Shown here: positions 42,066 to 48,013 of the stretch, in pieces | Numbering within the stretch: position 1 is the first letter of the stretch | Layout: the number at the start of each line of letters is the position of its first letter | Assembly: GCA_045648025.1 (NCBI GenBank) | Contig: JAZRNH010000043.1 | Coordinates: 1 to 48,013 of the forward strand | Reading direction: 5' to 3' | DNA from: RGIG1681 sp045648025 | Lineage (GTDB): Bacteria; Bacillota; Clostridia; Christensenellales; UBA1242 | Length of the DNA: 48,013 bases | Made by a program: the position numbers and the translations under genes | Notes under the pieces: generated by a model | Told to the model about the DNA's origin: nothing | The model's database searches: none | What the model saw: only the letters and a program-made list of their open reading frames with translations

Positions 42066-43492
42066 TGGATTACTTAGATTCTTTCGACCTTGTTATCGGT
42101 CTTGAAATCCATGCAGAACTTAACACAAACACAAAAGTATTTTGTTCTTGCAAAAACCAATTTGGTTGCGAACCAAACACAAACACCTGCCCTGTTTGTA
42201 CAGGTATGCCAGGTGCACTTCCAATTTTAAACAAAAGAGCTGTTGAACTTGCCATCAAATCAGGTATGTGCTTTGGCTCAAAAATTAATAACTATTCAGT
42301 TTTCGAAAGAAAGAACTATTTTTATCCAGACTTAAGCAAAGCTTATCAAATTAGCCAAATGGTTTTCCCACTCTGTCTTTCAGGTGGAATCAAACTTGAT
42401 AACGGAAAATTTGTAAGACTCAACCGTATCCACTTAGAAGAAGATGCTGGAAAACTTACCCACATCAGCAAAGCGGTTGGAACATTTGTTGACTATAACC
42501 GTGGTGGCACTCCACTTATTGAAATGGTTACCGAACCAGACATTTCTTCAGCAGAAGAAGCCGTTGACTTTTTGAAAAAAGTTAGAGAAGCTCTTGTTTT
42601 TGAAAGTATTGCAAACTGCAAAATGGAAGAAGGTGGAATGAGATGCGATGTCAACTTATCACTCAAACCAAAAGGTTCAGCAGTTTATGGCACAAGAACC
42701 GAAATGAAAAACTTAAACTCATTTAAGAGTGTTCAAAGAGCCATTGAATATGAAGCAAGAAGACAAGCAGAAGTTTTGGTTTCTGGTGGAATCATTATTC
42801 AAGAAACCAGAAAATGGGACGACGACAAGGGCAAGAGTTCTTCAATGAGAAGCAAAGAACATGCTCAAGACTATCGTTATTTCCCAGACCCAGACCTTAT
42901 GCCAATCACAATCACATACGATGATATTTCAAAAATCAAAGAAGAAATGGTTGCACTTCCTGCAGACCGCAGAAAGAAATATGTTGAAGAATTTGGCATT
43001 CCTGAATATGATGCTGCAATTTTAACAACAAGCAAATATATTTCAGATTATTATGAAACTTGTGTTAACCTTTATAACAACCCTAAAAAGCTTAGCAACT
43101 GGATAATGGTTGACCTTTTAAAACTTGTTAAAGACCAAGAAGAATTTGTTTTCCCTGTTTCTGAAGAACACTTAACAACAATTGTTAAAATGGTTGAAGA
43201 CAGAATCATTAACAAAACAATTGCTCTTGAACTTTTAGACAAAGTTATTGAAACCAAAAAAGACCCAATGACACTTGCAAAAGAAATGAATCTTTTGGTA
43301 ACAATTTCTGACGAAGAAATCTTAAATCTTTTAAAGAAACTCAAAGCAGAAAATCCAAAAGTTCAAGCTGACTATAAACTTGACCCAGAAAAGATTTCAA
43401 AATTCATTATCGGTTTTGTTATGAAAAACACAGCTGGAAAAGCAAATTCTGGCAAAGTTATTTCACTTATTCCAACCGTATTTGAAAAATAG
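42065..43492 (+). CDS. gatB: Asp-tRNA(Asn)/Glu-tRNA(Gln) amidotransferase subunit B
   Basis: 475 residues. GLEIHAELNTNTKVFCSC, the zinc-type cysteines (CSCKNQFGC, NTCPVCTGMPG), RIHLEEDAGKL, YNRGGTPLIEMVTEPD and the C-terminal GatB/YqeY tail domain (KIEDRIINKT-like helices, IGFVMKNTAGKANSG) are present. It phosphorylates the mischarged Asp or Glu on the tRNA and amidates it. GGAGGTG precedes the ATG. Confidence 0.97.
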   Translation: MDYLDSFDLVIGLEIHAELNTNTKVFCSCKNQFGCEPNTNTCPVCTGMPGALPILNKRAVELAIKSGMCFGSKINNYSVFERKNYFYPDLSKAYQISQMVFPLCLSGGIKLDNGKFVRLNRIHLEEDAGKLTHISKAVGTFVDYNRGGTPLIEMVTEPDISSAEEAVDFLKKVREALVFESIANCKMEEGGMRCDVNLSLKPKGSAVYGTRTEMKNLNSFKSVQRAIEYEARRQAEVLVSGGIIIQETRKWDDDKGKSSSMRSKEHAQDYRYFPDPDLMPITITYDDISKIKEEMVALPADRRKKYVEEFGIPEYDAAILTTSKYISDYYETCVNLYNNPKKLSNWIMVDLLKLVKDQEEFVFPVSEEHLTTIVKMVEDRIINKTIALELLDKVIETKKDPMTLAKEMNLLVTISDEEILNLLKKLKAENPKVQADYKLDPEKISKFIIGFVMKNTAGKANSGKVISLIPTVFEK

Positions 43493-43500
43493 AGGTAATT

Positions 43501-43752
43501 ATGCAAGAAGTTAAACCAGGAATTTACAAACATTTTAAAGGCAAGTTTTGTGAAGTTATTTGCACAGCGAAACACTCAGACAGAGATGAATTGCTTGTTG
43601 TTTATAAAGGCTTAAATGACGGCGGACACTTTGCAAGACCAATTGAATCATTTTTAGAAACAGTAACCGATTCAAACGGAAACCCTGTTAAAAGATTTGA
43701 AATTGCAACCGAAGAAGAAGTTACATTTTTGAAATCTGAAAACTTAATTTAA
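43501..43752 (+). CDS. DUF1653 domain protein
   Basis: 83 residues. VKPGIYKHFKGKFCEVICTAKHSDRDELLVVY-type opening and the following GGHFARPIESFLETV match DUF1653, a small beta-rich domain of unknown function. It starts eight bases after gatB behind AGAGGT, and is the last gene of the operon before a terminator. A link to tRNA amidation is suggested only by position. Confidence 0.85.
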   Translation: MQEVKPGIYKHFKGKFCEVICTAKHSDRDELLVVYKGLNDGGHFARPIESFLETVTDSNGNPVKRFEIATEEEVTFLKSENLI

Positions 43753-43756
43753 ACAA

Positions 43757-43782
43757 AAAAACACGGAAATTTCCGTGTTTTC
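43757..43782. terminator. Bidirectional terminator after the aspS-gatCAB operon
   Basis: AAACACGGAA (43759-43768) and TTCCGTGTTT (43771-43780), with A/T runs on both sides. Serves the gat operon and the convergent 404-residue gene. Confidence 0.85.
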
Positions 43783-43831
43783 TGTATTTTTACATATTTT
43801 TTCACTATTTTTATGATATTTTTTGCAGTTT
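43783..43831 (-). repeat. Phased A-tract array (minus orientation)
   Basis: On the minus strand CTGCAAAAAATA, TCATAAAAATA, GTGAAAAAATA and TGTAAAAATA follow each other with an 11-base period. Third member of this repeat type in the window. Confidence 0.5.
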
Positions 43832-45046
43832 TTATTCTGGCTTAATGTTTCCTTTAATCATAGCTTGATAGTTTGCAAAATCTTCTTCATTTGCTTTTTT
43901 AACTTTTTGACCAAGCTCTGTTGATTCATCAAACACAGCCTCTGCACCAGCAAGCATTGTTTCAGGAACAAGACCTTCTTGAACCATTTCTTTTACAAGA
44001 TCTGCCATATCAAGTCTTGCTGCATTTTTAAAGTTGATTCTTGTGTCATCAGCTAACAAGTTGCTATAAGCCGCATCATATTCAGCTGGAAGTTTTCCAA
44101 TTGTTTTTGCTTGTTTTTTCCATTCGTTATAATAAATTTCACAAATAGATTCAAGTTCTTTAAATCCAAGAACTGACTTTCCTTTAAGTGCAGCAACTGT
44201 TTGCTTTTTAACAGTTTCTTTAAAAGCTGAACATCTTTGATAATCAGCTTTGTTTTGTTCCCCAATAAGTTCAGTTGCCTCTTCAACTTTTTTCATAATT
44301 TCAGGAGTAAGTGAACCATTTGCACCTTTATCTTTAAACAACACTTCAATAACTCTTTCAACAATGGTTCTGTTTCGGTCTAAAATGTTTGGTTTAAAAG
44401 TCAACTCATTGGTTACCGCCAAAACATGTGCTCTGTCTTTATCTTTTTCATTGTGACCTTCTGTTGAAACAATAAGTTGTTCATAAGGAACCAAAAGTCT
44501 AACATCTGCCCAGTCTTTTTCTCTTTGCATCCATTCAATATGAACATCGTGTGACATCATTTCAATTTCTTGAAAAGTTTGTTTTTTGTCACCTTGAAAA
44601 GCACCTTTTTCAATGGCAGTTTTAACCATACAAAGTGCAAATTGTGCTGCATCATAGTTTGCAAGTTGCCACTTTTTTGACAAGTTTTGATATTCCACTC
44701 TAATAAGGTCAAATTGTGCCGCTTTTGTTATAGTTCCATCTTCATTTTTCTTTTCAACAATTTTGTAAAGATTTTTGCCATCTTCACTTTTTTGTGATAA
44801 ATATTTATCTGGATTTTCTAAAATATCTTTTTCAAGTTCAGCATCTTTCACTGGTCTAAAGTGTTGATATTCTGGTCCTTTTTCACGAATAAGATTTTGT
44901 TTCCAGTCTTCGTGCAAACAAGCACTAATGTTTGCGGCAAGAACTTTGAGATAATCGCCCTCTGCTCCAGCCATCATATTATTCATATCTTCATGATTCA
45001 AATAGTTTGCAATATGTTCAAAGAACATTGTTTTTAAATTAGCCAT
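43832..45046 (-). CDS. Uncharacterised cytoplasmic protein, weak RyR-domain resemblance
   Basis: 404 residues, hydrophilic, mostly helical, without signal peptide or membrane helix. Two stretches resemble the pattern of the RyR domain (His-Glu-x-Trp...LVPY-x-x-L...x-DR): CLHEDWKQNLIREKGPEYQHF near residue 45 and IEWMQREKDWADVRLLVPYEQL near 170, the latter followed by EKDKDR. I would not assign the family on that alone. It has its own likely promoter and terminator and is read toward the gat operon. Confidence 0.7.
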   Translation of the reverse strand: MANLKTMFFEHIANYLNHEDMNNMMAGAEGDYLKVLAANISACLHEDWKQNLIREKGPEYQHFRPVKDAELEKDILENPDKYLSQKSEDGKNLYKIVEKKNEDGTITKAAQFDLIRVEYQNLSKKWQLANYDAAQFALCMVKTAIEKGAFQGDKKQTFQEIEMMSHDVHIEWMQREKDWADVRLLVPYEQLIVSTEGHNEKDKDRAHVLAVTNELTFKPNILDRNRTIVERVIEVLFKDKGANGSLTPEIMKKVEEATELIGEQNKADYQRCSAFKETVKKQTVAALKGKSVLGFKELESICEIYYNEWKKQAKTIGKLPAEYDAAYSNLLADDTRINFKNAARLDMADLVKEMVQEGLVPETMLAGAEAVFDESTELGQKVKKANEEDFANYQAMIKGNIKPE

Positions 45047-45064
45047 AAAACACCTCTTGTTTTT

Positions 45065-45092
45065 ATTTTAACGAAATTTATTATTTAATCAA
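45065..45092 (-). promoter_or_regulatory. Putative promoter of the 404-residue gene
   Basis: TTGATT (45087-45092), a 16-base spacer and TAAAAT (45065-45070) on the minus strand. Confidence 0.5.
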
Positions 45093-45093
45093 A

Positions 45094-45119
45094 CAAAAAA
45101 ACCACCTGTTGGTGGTTTT
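45094..45119 (-). terminator. Terminator of tyrS
   Basis: AAAACCACC (45098-45106), loop TGTT, GGTGGTTTT (45111-45119); the minus-strand T-run (45094-45100) ends the tyrS transcript. Confidence 0.87.
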
Positions 45120-45122
45120 TTA

Positions 45123-46373
45123 TTATTTTAAAACAACTTTAACAAATGTCTTTTTGCCTTTTTTGAGCAAAAGTGATTTGTTGTCATCAAAGTCTGCTTT
45201 TGTGATAACCAAGTTCACATCAGAAACTTTTTCACCTTTTGCTGAAATTCCACCGTTGTCAATCATTTTTCTTGATTCACCCTTGCTTGAGCAGAGTTTT
45301 GTTTTAACAAGAAGATCCAAAATGCTAATGCCGTCACCAAGTTCAGCTTCTGCAAGTTCAAATTCTGGAGCATCGTTTCCACCATCAGTGAAAAGATTTT
45401 CACTCATATTTCTAGCGAGAATTGCATCTTCTTCGCCTCTAACGAATTTGGTAATTTCATAGCAAAGTCTCTTTTTTGCAGTAACAATATTTTCATTGAT
45501 AAGTTCATCAATTTCTTTCATTGGAACATCAGTGAAAAGTGCAAACATCATTCTAACACAAGCATCTGGTGTTTGATAGATTCCTTGATAGAAATCATAA
45601 GCAGAAATTTTATCTTTATCAAGCCAAATAGCACCCTTTTCTGTTTTGCCCATCTTTTTGCCTTCTGGAGTCAAAAGAAGTGGGTTTGTTGCACCAATAA
45701 TAGTTTTGTCTGTTCCATTAACAAAGTTAAGTTTTCTTTGAAGTTCAACACCTGCTGCAATGTTTCCCCATTGATCAGCACCACCATATTGAAGTGTGCA
45801 ACCATATTCTTTTGCAAGGTGAACAAAGTCATAAGCTTGCATTGGCATATAACCAAGTTCAAAAAGTGTGAGACCACCTTCTTTGATTCTGTTTGCATAA
45901 ATTTCATTTGAAAGCATTTTGTTGATGTTAAAGTGAACACCAATTTCTCTCATAAAATCAATGTAGTTTAAGTTTTTAAACCAGTCAGCATTGTTAACAA
46001 TAATTGCTGGGTTTTCACCTTCAAAGTCTAAGAAAATTGAAAGTGTGCTTTTGATTTTTTCAATGTTTGATTGAACTTCTTCATATGAAAGCATCTTTCT
46101 CATTTCAGTTTTGCCTGATGGATCACCAATACTTGCAGTTGCTCCACCCATTAAAACCAAAACCTTGTGACCAGCCTTTTGAAATCTTCTTAAGATTGTG
46201 TATGGCACACAGTGACCAATATGCAAACTGTCTGCGGTTGGATCTGTTCCTTCATAAAGAGTGATTGGCTCACCAGATTCAAGAGCCTTTTTCAAAGCTT
46301 CTTCATCTGTGCATTGATATAAAAGACCTCTTTCTTTAAGTTCATTATATAAATTCTTATCTACCTTTGTCAT
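45123..46373 (-). CDS. tyrS: Tyrosyl-tRNA synthetase
   Basis: 416 residues, class I. HIGHCVPYTILRRF is the HIGH motif, ADQWGN lies in the tyrosine site, KMGKTEKGAIW is the KMSKS-loop equivalent (KFGKT type), and the C-terminus is an S4 RNA-binding domain (SSKGESRKMIDNGGI). This is the TyrRS1 type. RBS AGAGGAT. It is a single-gene transcript with a ~310-base leader holding two mini-ORFs and two terminators, with four consecutive Tyr codons in the first. Confidence 0.97.
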   Translation of the reverse strand: MTKVDKNLYNELKERGLLYQCTDEEALKKALESGEPITLYEGTDPTADSLHIGHCVPYTILRRFQKAGHKVLVLMGGATASIGDPSGKTEMRKMLSYEEVQSNIEKIKSTLSIFLDFEGENPAIIVNNADWFKNLNYIDFMREIGVHFNINKMLSNEIYANRIKEGGLTLFELGYMPMQAYDFVHLAKEYGCTLQYGGADQWGNIAAGVELQRKLNFVNGTDKTIIGATNPLLLTPEGKKMGKTEKGAIWLDKDKISAYDFYQGIYQTPDACVRMMFALFTDVPMKEIDELINENIVTAKKRLCYEITKFVRGEEDAILARNMSENLFTDGGNDAPEFELAEAELGDGISILDLLVKTKLCSSKGESRKMIDNGGISAKGEKVSDVNLVITKADFDDNKSLLLKKGKKTFVKVVLK

Positions 46374-46415
46374 AACTATATCCTCTTAAATTATATTTTT
46401 GTTTTCTTCTAAAAT

Positions 46416-46472
46416 TTAAAATAATCCGCCCCAAAGGGCATAGTTTTTAGTCATCACGAACAATTGTATCAT
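46416..46472 (-). CDS. Second leader peptide of tyrS (mini-ORF 2)
   Basis: 18 codons, MIQLFVMTKNYALWGGLF, then TAA, behind TTTTGGAGAA with GGAG seven bases before the ATG. TAT stands right before an in-frame GCC-CTT-TGG-GGC hairpin. The stretch AAC-TAT-GCC-CTT-TGG-GGC aligns with ACC-AAT-GCC-CAA-TGG-GGC in mini-ORF 2 of the aspS leader: same frame, same hairpin, with the codon before GCC changed from Asn to Tyr, the amino acid of the gene downstream. Confidence 0.72.
   Translation of the reverse strand: MIQLFVMTKNYALWGGLF
46428..46442 (-). promoter_or_regulatory. Tyr-codon hairpin element
   Basis: TAT (46440-46442) followed by GCCC-TTTG-GGGC (46428-46439) on the minus strand. Counterpart of the three elements at 38809-38888. 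Confidence 0.7.
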
Positions 46473-46505
46473 ATTTTTCTCCAAAAATAAACGGTTTTTC
46501 TAAAT

Positions 46506-46537
46506 AAAAAAATTCTGCCACAATTTTATGGCAGAAT
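46506..46537 (-). terminator. Attenuator terminator 2 of tyrS
   Basis: ATTCTGCCA (46529-46537) and TGGCAGAAT (46512-46520) form a 9-bp perfect stem, followed by seven T on the minus strand. Its 5' arm overlaps CTGCCATAA (46526-46534), which can instead pair with the 3' arm of terminator 1. Confidence 0.85.
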
Positions 46538-46541
46538 AAAT

Positions 46542-46577
46542 AAAAAAAACTGCCATAAGCTAATTGCTATATGACAG
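46542..46577 (-). terminator. Attenuator terminator 1 of tyrS
   Basis: CTGTCATATAGC (46566-46577), loop AATTA, GCTTATGGCAG (46550-46560); 11 bp with one bulge, then eight T on the minus strand. Confidence 0.87.
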
Positions 46578-46614
46578 AATAATTATACTTTCAAACAAAA
46601 ATTCTACATATAGC
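46550..46614 (-). promoter_or_regulatory. Antiterminator pairings of the tyrS leader
   Basis: GCTATATGTAGAAT (46601-46614) directly after the mini-ORF 1 stop can pair with ATTCTGTCATATAGC (46566-46580), which destroys terminator 1. The freed TTATGGCAG (46550-46558) can then pair perfectly with CTGCCATAA (46526-46534), which destroys terminator 2. The leader can thus switch as a chain of mutually exclusive helices. Pairings are seen; regulation is inferred. Confidence 0.75.
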
Positions 46615-46615
46615 C

Positions 46616-46663
46616 TTATATGCAGTAGTAATAATATGAGAAATTAGAAAAATTAACCTTCAT
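46616..46663 (-). CDS. Tyr-run leader peptide of tyrS (mini-ORF 1)
   Basis: 15 codons, MKVNFSNFSYYYYCI, then TAA. GAAGGGA lies five bases before the ATG. Four consecutive Tyr codons (TAT TAT TAC TAC) stand just before the stop, which itself is one base ahead of the antiterminator strand. A ribosome at the stop would cover that strand and favour terminator 1; one waiting at the first Tyr codons would leave it free. Confidence 0.85.
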   Translation of the reverse strand: MKVNFSNFSYYYYCI

Positions 46664-46721
46664 ATTCGTCCCTTCAAATTTTTGTATATAATATAATGAT
46701 ACCACGAAAACCATATTCGTC
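46661..46721 (-). repeat. Direct repeat GACGAATATG over -35 box and mini-ORF start
   Basis: GACGAATATG occurs at 46712-46721 (covering part of the -35 box) and at 46661-46670 (between ribosome binding site and ATG of mini-ORF 1), 51 bases apart. It may be a protein site or chance. Confidence 0.5.
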
Positions 46722-46723
46722 AA
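46696..46723 (-). promoter_or_regulatory. Promoter of tyrS
   Basis: TTGACG (46718-46723), a 16-base spacer and TATCAT (46696-46701) on the minus strand, about 33 bases before mini-ORF 1. Confidence 0.65.
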
Positions 46724-46781
46724 TATTTTTTTGACAACTTTTTTTTAAAATTTTCAAAATTTCTTTTTTTATATAAAACTT

Positions 46782-46811
46782 TTGACTAAAAACCGTCATC
46801 TGCCATATAAT
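46782..46811 (+). promoter_or_regulatory. Promoter of the VanZ-like gene, start codon at the transcript end
   Basis: TTGACT (46782-46787), an 18-base spacer and TATAAT (46806-46811). The ATG at 46823 is only 12 bases after the -10 box, so the mRNA would have a leader of about 0-6 bases. Confidence 0.7.
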
Positions 46812-46822
46812 AACCATTGTAT

Positions 46823-47347
46823 ATGAACACAATATTAGTTTTTATTTTTGCATTTATTTTAATGGCGGTTCTTCCTGTTTTGTTGATTTTTATTTTAAAA
46901 AATCATCAAAAGGCACTAAAAATAACCACCATTGTTTTTGCTGCAATCTACTTTGTTTGTCTGTTTATTGGAACAACTTGTGAAATTAGCATAACCTCTT
47001 CAAAAACAACCATTGATTTTGATTATTCAAACAATTGGTTTGACATTGATTTCTTGCTTTATGATTTTGACTTTGACAATATTTTAATCAATATATCAAT
47101 GTTCTTTCCACTAGGCTTTATTGTTTTTGTGTTTGCCGAAAAAAATCAATTTGCAAAAACAATAATATTATCTTTATGTTTGAGCCTTACAATTGAACTA
47201 ATTCAATTTATTCTTCCAGTTAACAGATACACTGAACTCACCGACATTTTGTTTAATGTGATTAGTGGAATAATCTCTGCAACTGTCTGTCAATTTTTGC
47301 TTTCAAAAAAAGCATTTAAACCAACCACTCAAACATTGCATAAATAA
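46823..47347 (+). CDS. VanZ-like membrane protein
   Basis: 174 residues from ATG 46823; an in-frame TTG six bases upstream falls at or before the predicted transcription start. Four to five membrane helices; the family signature is the polar stretch between helices, NISMFFPLGFIVFVF and IELIQFILPVNRYTELTDILFNVISGIISA (E..Q....R..e.tDil.N..G). VanZ-like proteins are linked to low-level teicoplanin resistance and envelope functions, but most are uncharacterised. No Shine-Dalgarno sequence is present, in keeping with leaderless translation. Confidence 0.85.
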   Translation: MNTILVFIFAFILMAVLPVLLIFILKNHQKALKITTIVFAAIYFVCLFIGTTCEISITSSKTTIDFDYSNNWFDIDFLLYDFDFDNILINISMFFPLGFIVFVFAEKNQFAKTIILSLCLSLTIELIQFILPVNRYTELTDILFNVISGIISATVCQFLLSKKAFKPTTQTLHK

Positions 47348-47348
47348 A

Positions 47349-47380
47349 AAAAACACTCAACTAAAATGAGTGTTTTTATT
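47349..47380. terminator. Bidirectional terminator
   Basis: AAAAACACTCA (47349-47359) and TGAGTGTTTTT (47367-47377) with a 7-base loop. Shared by the VanZ-like gene and the convergent PHP gene, whose stop codon overlaps the distal arm. Confidence 0.85.
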
Positions 47381-48013
47381 TTTGAAAATATAAACCATTG
47401 TCAACATCAAATAATTTTTCACCTCTCCAAGCACCTGTTCCAAAATAATGCAAATTATAGGTGCTAATTTTTGCATCTTCTAATTGATTATTTTCAAACT
47501 TTGATTTAACACCTTGACTTGGAAACCTTCCAAATTCAGTTAGGTTTCCTTGCAATGAATAAAAATCGTGAGTATCACTTCCTGCAGTGATTAATAAATC
47601 ATTTTCATAGCAAAACTTATAAATCTTTTCAACCTCGTCAGGTTCATTAAAACCATGCATACATTCAATTCCATCAACTCCAGCAGCAACTGCTTCCTTC
47701 ATAAGTTGAATTGGTGAAACTTCTAAATTTCCATAGCCGTAAGGGTGTGCCAAAATTGCAACTCCTCCAACCTGTTTTGCAAAATCAGAAATTTGACTCA
47801 CTGTTGGCCAAAACTCATCATCATTTACAAAAAATGGACTATCTGCTCTTTGTATTAAAAATCTATTGAACTCTGCAAAGTTTGAAATTGACTTTTTATT
47901 TCCAACAGAATATGAATTTAAAAATTCGCTTCCTCTTTTGCTTGATTTGATATAGTTAAACAACTTGCTGTTAAAATAATCAAAATTGATATTATATTTT
48001 TTTCCATTAACAA
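47376..48013 (-). CDS. PHP-domain phosphoesterase, 3' part (start outside window)
   Basis: The frame is open to the window edge (VNGKKYNINFDYFNSKLF precedes the TTG at 47963), so the gene begins beyond 48013. The visible ~210 residues contain the later metal-binding motifs of the PHP family: AILAHPYGYG (His), GIECMHGFN (Glu and His) and LITAGSDTHDF (Asp-x-His), with a C-terminal extension. Similar proteins hydrolyse phosphate esters such as 3',5'-bisphosphonucleosides or trehalose/histidinol-type phosphates; the substrate here cannot be told. Confidence 0.85.
   Translation of the reverse strand, partial: VNGKKYNINFDYFNSKLFNYIKSSKRGSEFLNSYSVGNKKSISNFAEFNRFLIQRADSPFFVNDDEFWPTVSQISDFAKQVGGVAILAHPYGYGNLEVSPIQLMKEAVAAGVDGIECMHGFNEPDEVEKIYKFCYENDLLITAGSDTHDFYSLQGNLTEFGRFPSQGVKSKFENNQLEDAKISTYNLHYFGTGAWRGEKLFDVDNGLYFQK

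Noticed and set aside
46410..46442. Alternative mini-ORF MPFGADYFKF in another frame of the tyrS leader
   Set aside because: No ribosome binding site; the overlapping frame with TTTTGGAGAA and the match to the aspS leader is better supported.
46374..46700. T-box riboswitch upstream of tyrS
   Set aside because: No T-box consensus or stem I; both terminators are explained by the leader-peptide arrangement.
1..48013. CRISPR array, insertion sequence or prophage
   Set aside because: No spaced direct repeats, transposase, terminal inverted repeats or phage structural genes were seen.

Overview
The window comes from an AT-rich (roughly 30% GC by eye) Bacillota genome, most likely an uncultured Clostridia-type lineage. 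The evidence is a full-length spoIIE directly upstream of tilS, an LtaS-type polyglycerolphosphate synthase, strong GGAG ribosome binding sites, sigma-A promoters of TTGACA/TATAAT type, and indirect Asn-tRNA formation (archaeal-type AspRS plus GatCAB). I cannot name a genus. No phage genes, transposase, integrase or CRISPR array were seen.

Layout. 1-2090: 3' part of a calcium-type P-ATPase, ending at a bidirectional terminator. 2093-7943 (minus): asd, spoIIE, tilS, then a separately promoted pair of a 36-residue membrane peptide and a 310-residue anchored protein. 8018-8977 (plus): a short aspartokinase diverging from asd. 8992-11761 (minus): LtaS-like synthase and a HAD phosphatase. 11875-13270: tRNA-Arg, an SDR oxidoreductase and two further copies of the tRNA 3' tail, each next to a terminator. 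13317-15971 (plus): glycogen branching enzyme with a lysine-rich tail and a small membrane protein. 16029-20195 (minus): a 2,4-diaminopentanoate dehydrogenase-like enzyme, a membrane protein and a large surface lipoprotein.

20399-38378 (minus) is one apparent 18-gene surface-polysaccharide operon with one strong promoter at its head and one terminator at its end. It encodes dTDP-L-rhamnose synthesis (RmlABCD), a branch from the same RmlB product to an N-acylated dTDP-3-amino-3,6-dideoxyhexose (ketoisomerase, aminotransferase, acyltransferase), five family-2 and one family-92 glycosyltransferases, a Wzy-like polymerase, a pyruvyltransferase, a TagD-like cytidylyltransferase, an asparagine-synthase-like enzyme, and a single protein that fuses a Wzx-type flippase to a CDP-glycerol glycerophosphotransferase. 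The product is probably a rhamnose-containing, glycerophosphate- and pyruvate-decorated glycan.

38540-43752 (plus) is the aspS-gatC-gatA-gatB-DUF1653 operon and 45123-46723 (minus) is the tyrS unit. Neither shows a T-box. Each has the same unusual leader: a sigma-A promoter, a mini-ORF with a run of cognate codons (nine Asn before aspS-gatCAB, four consecutive Tyr before tyrS), intrinsic terminators with competing pairings, and then a second mini-ORF with a TTTGGAGAA ribosome binding site. In that second mini-ORF a cognate codon is followed at once by a GCC-CNN-NGG-GGC hairpin (TAT at tyrS; AAT, AAT and AAT-GAT at aspS). This two-stage leader is the most interesting item in the window. The right end holds a VanZ-like gene that may be leaderless and the 3' part of a PHP-domain gene.
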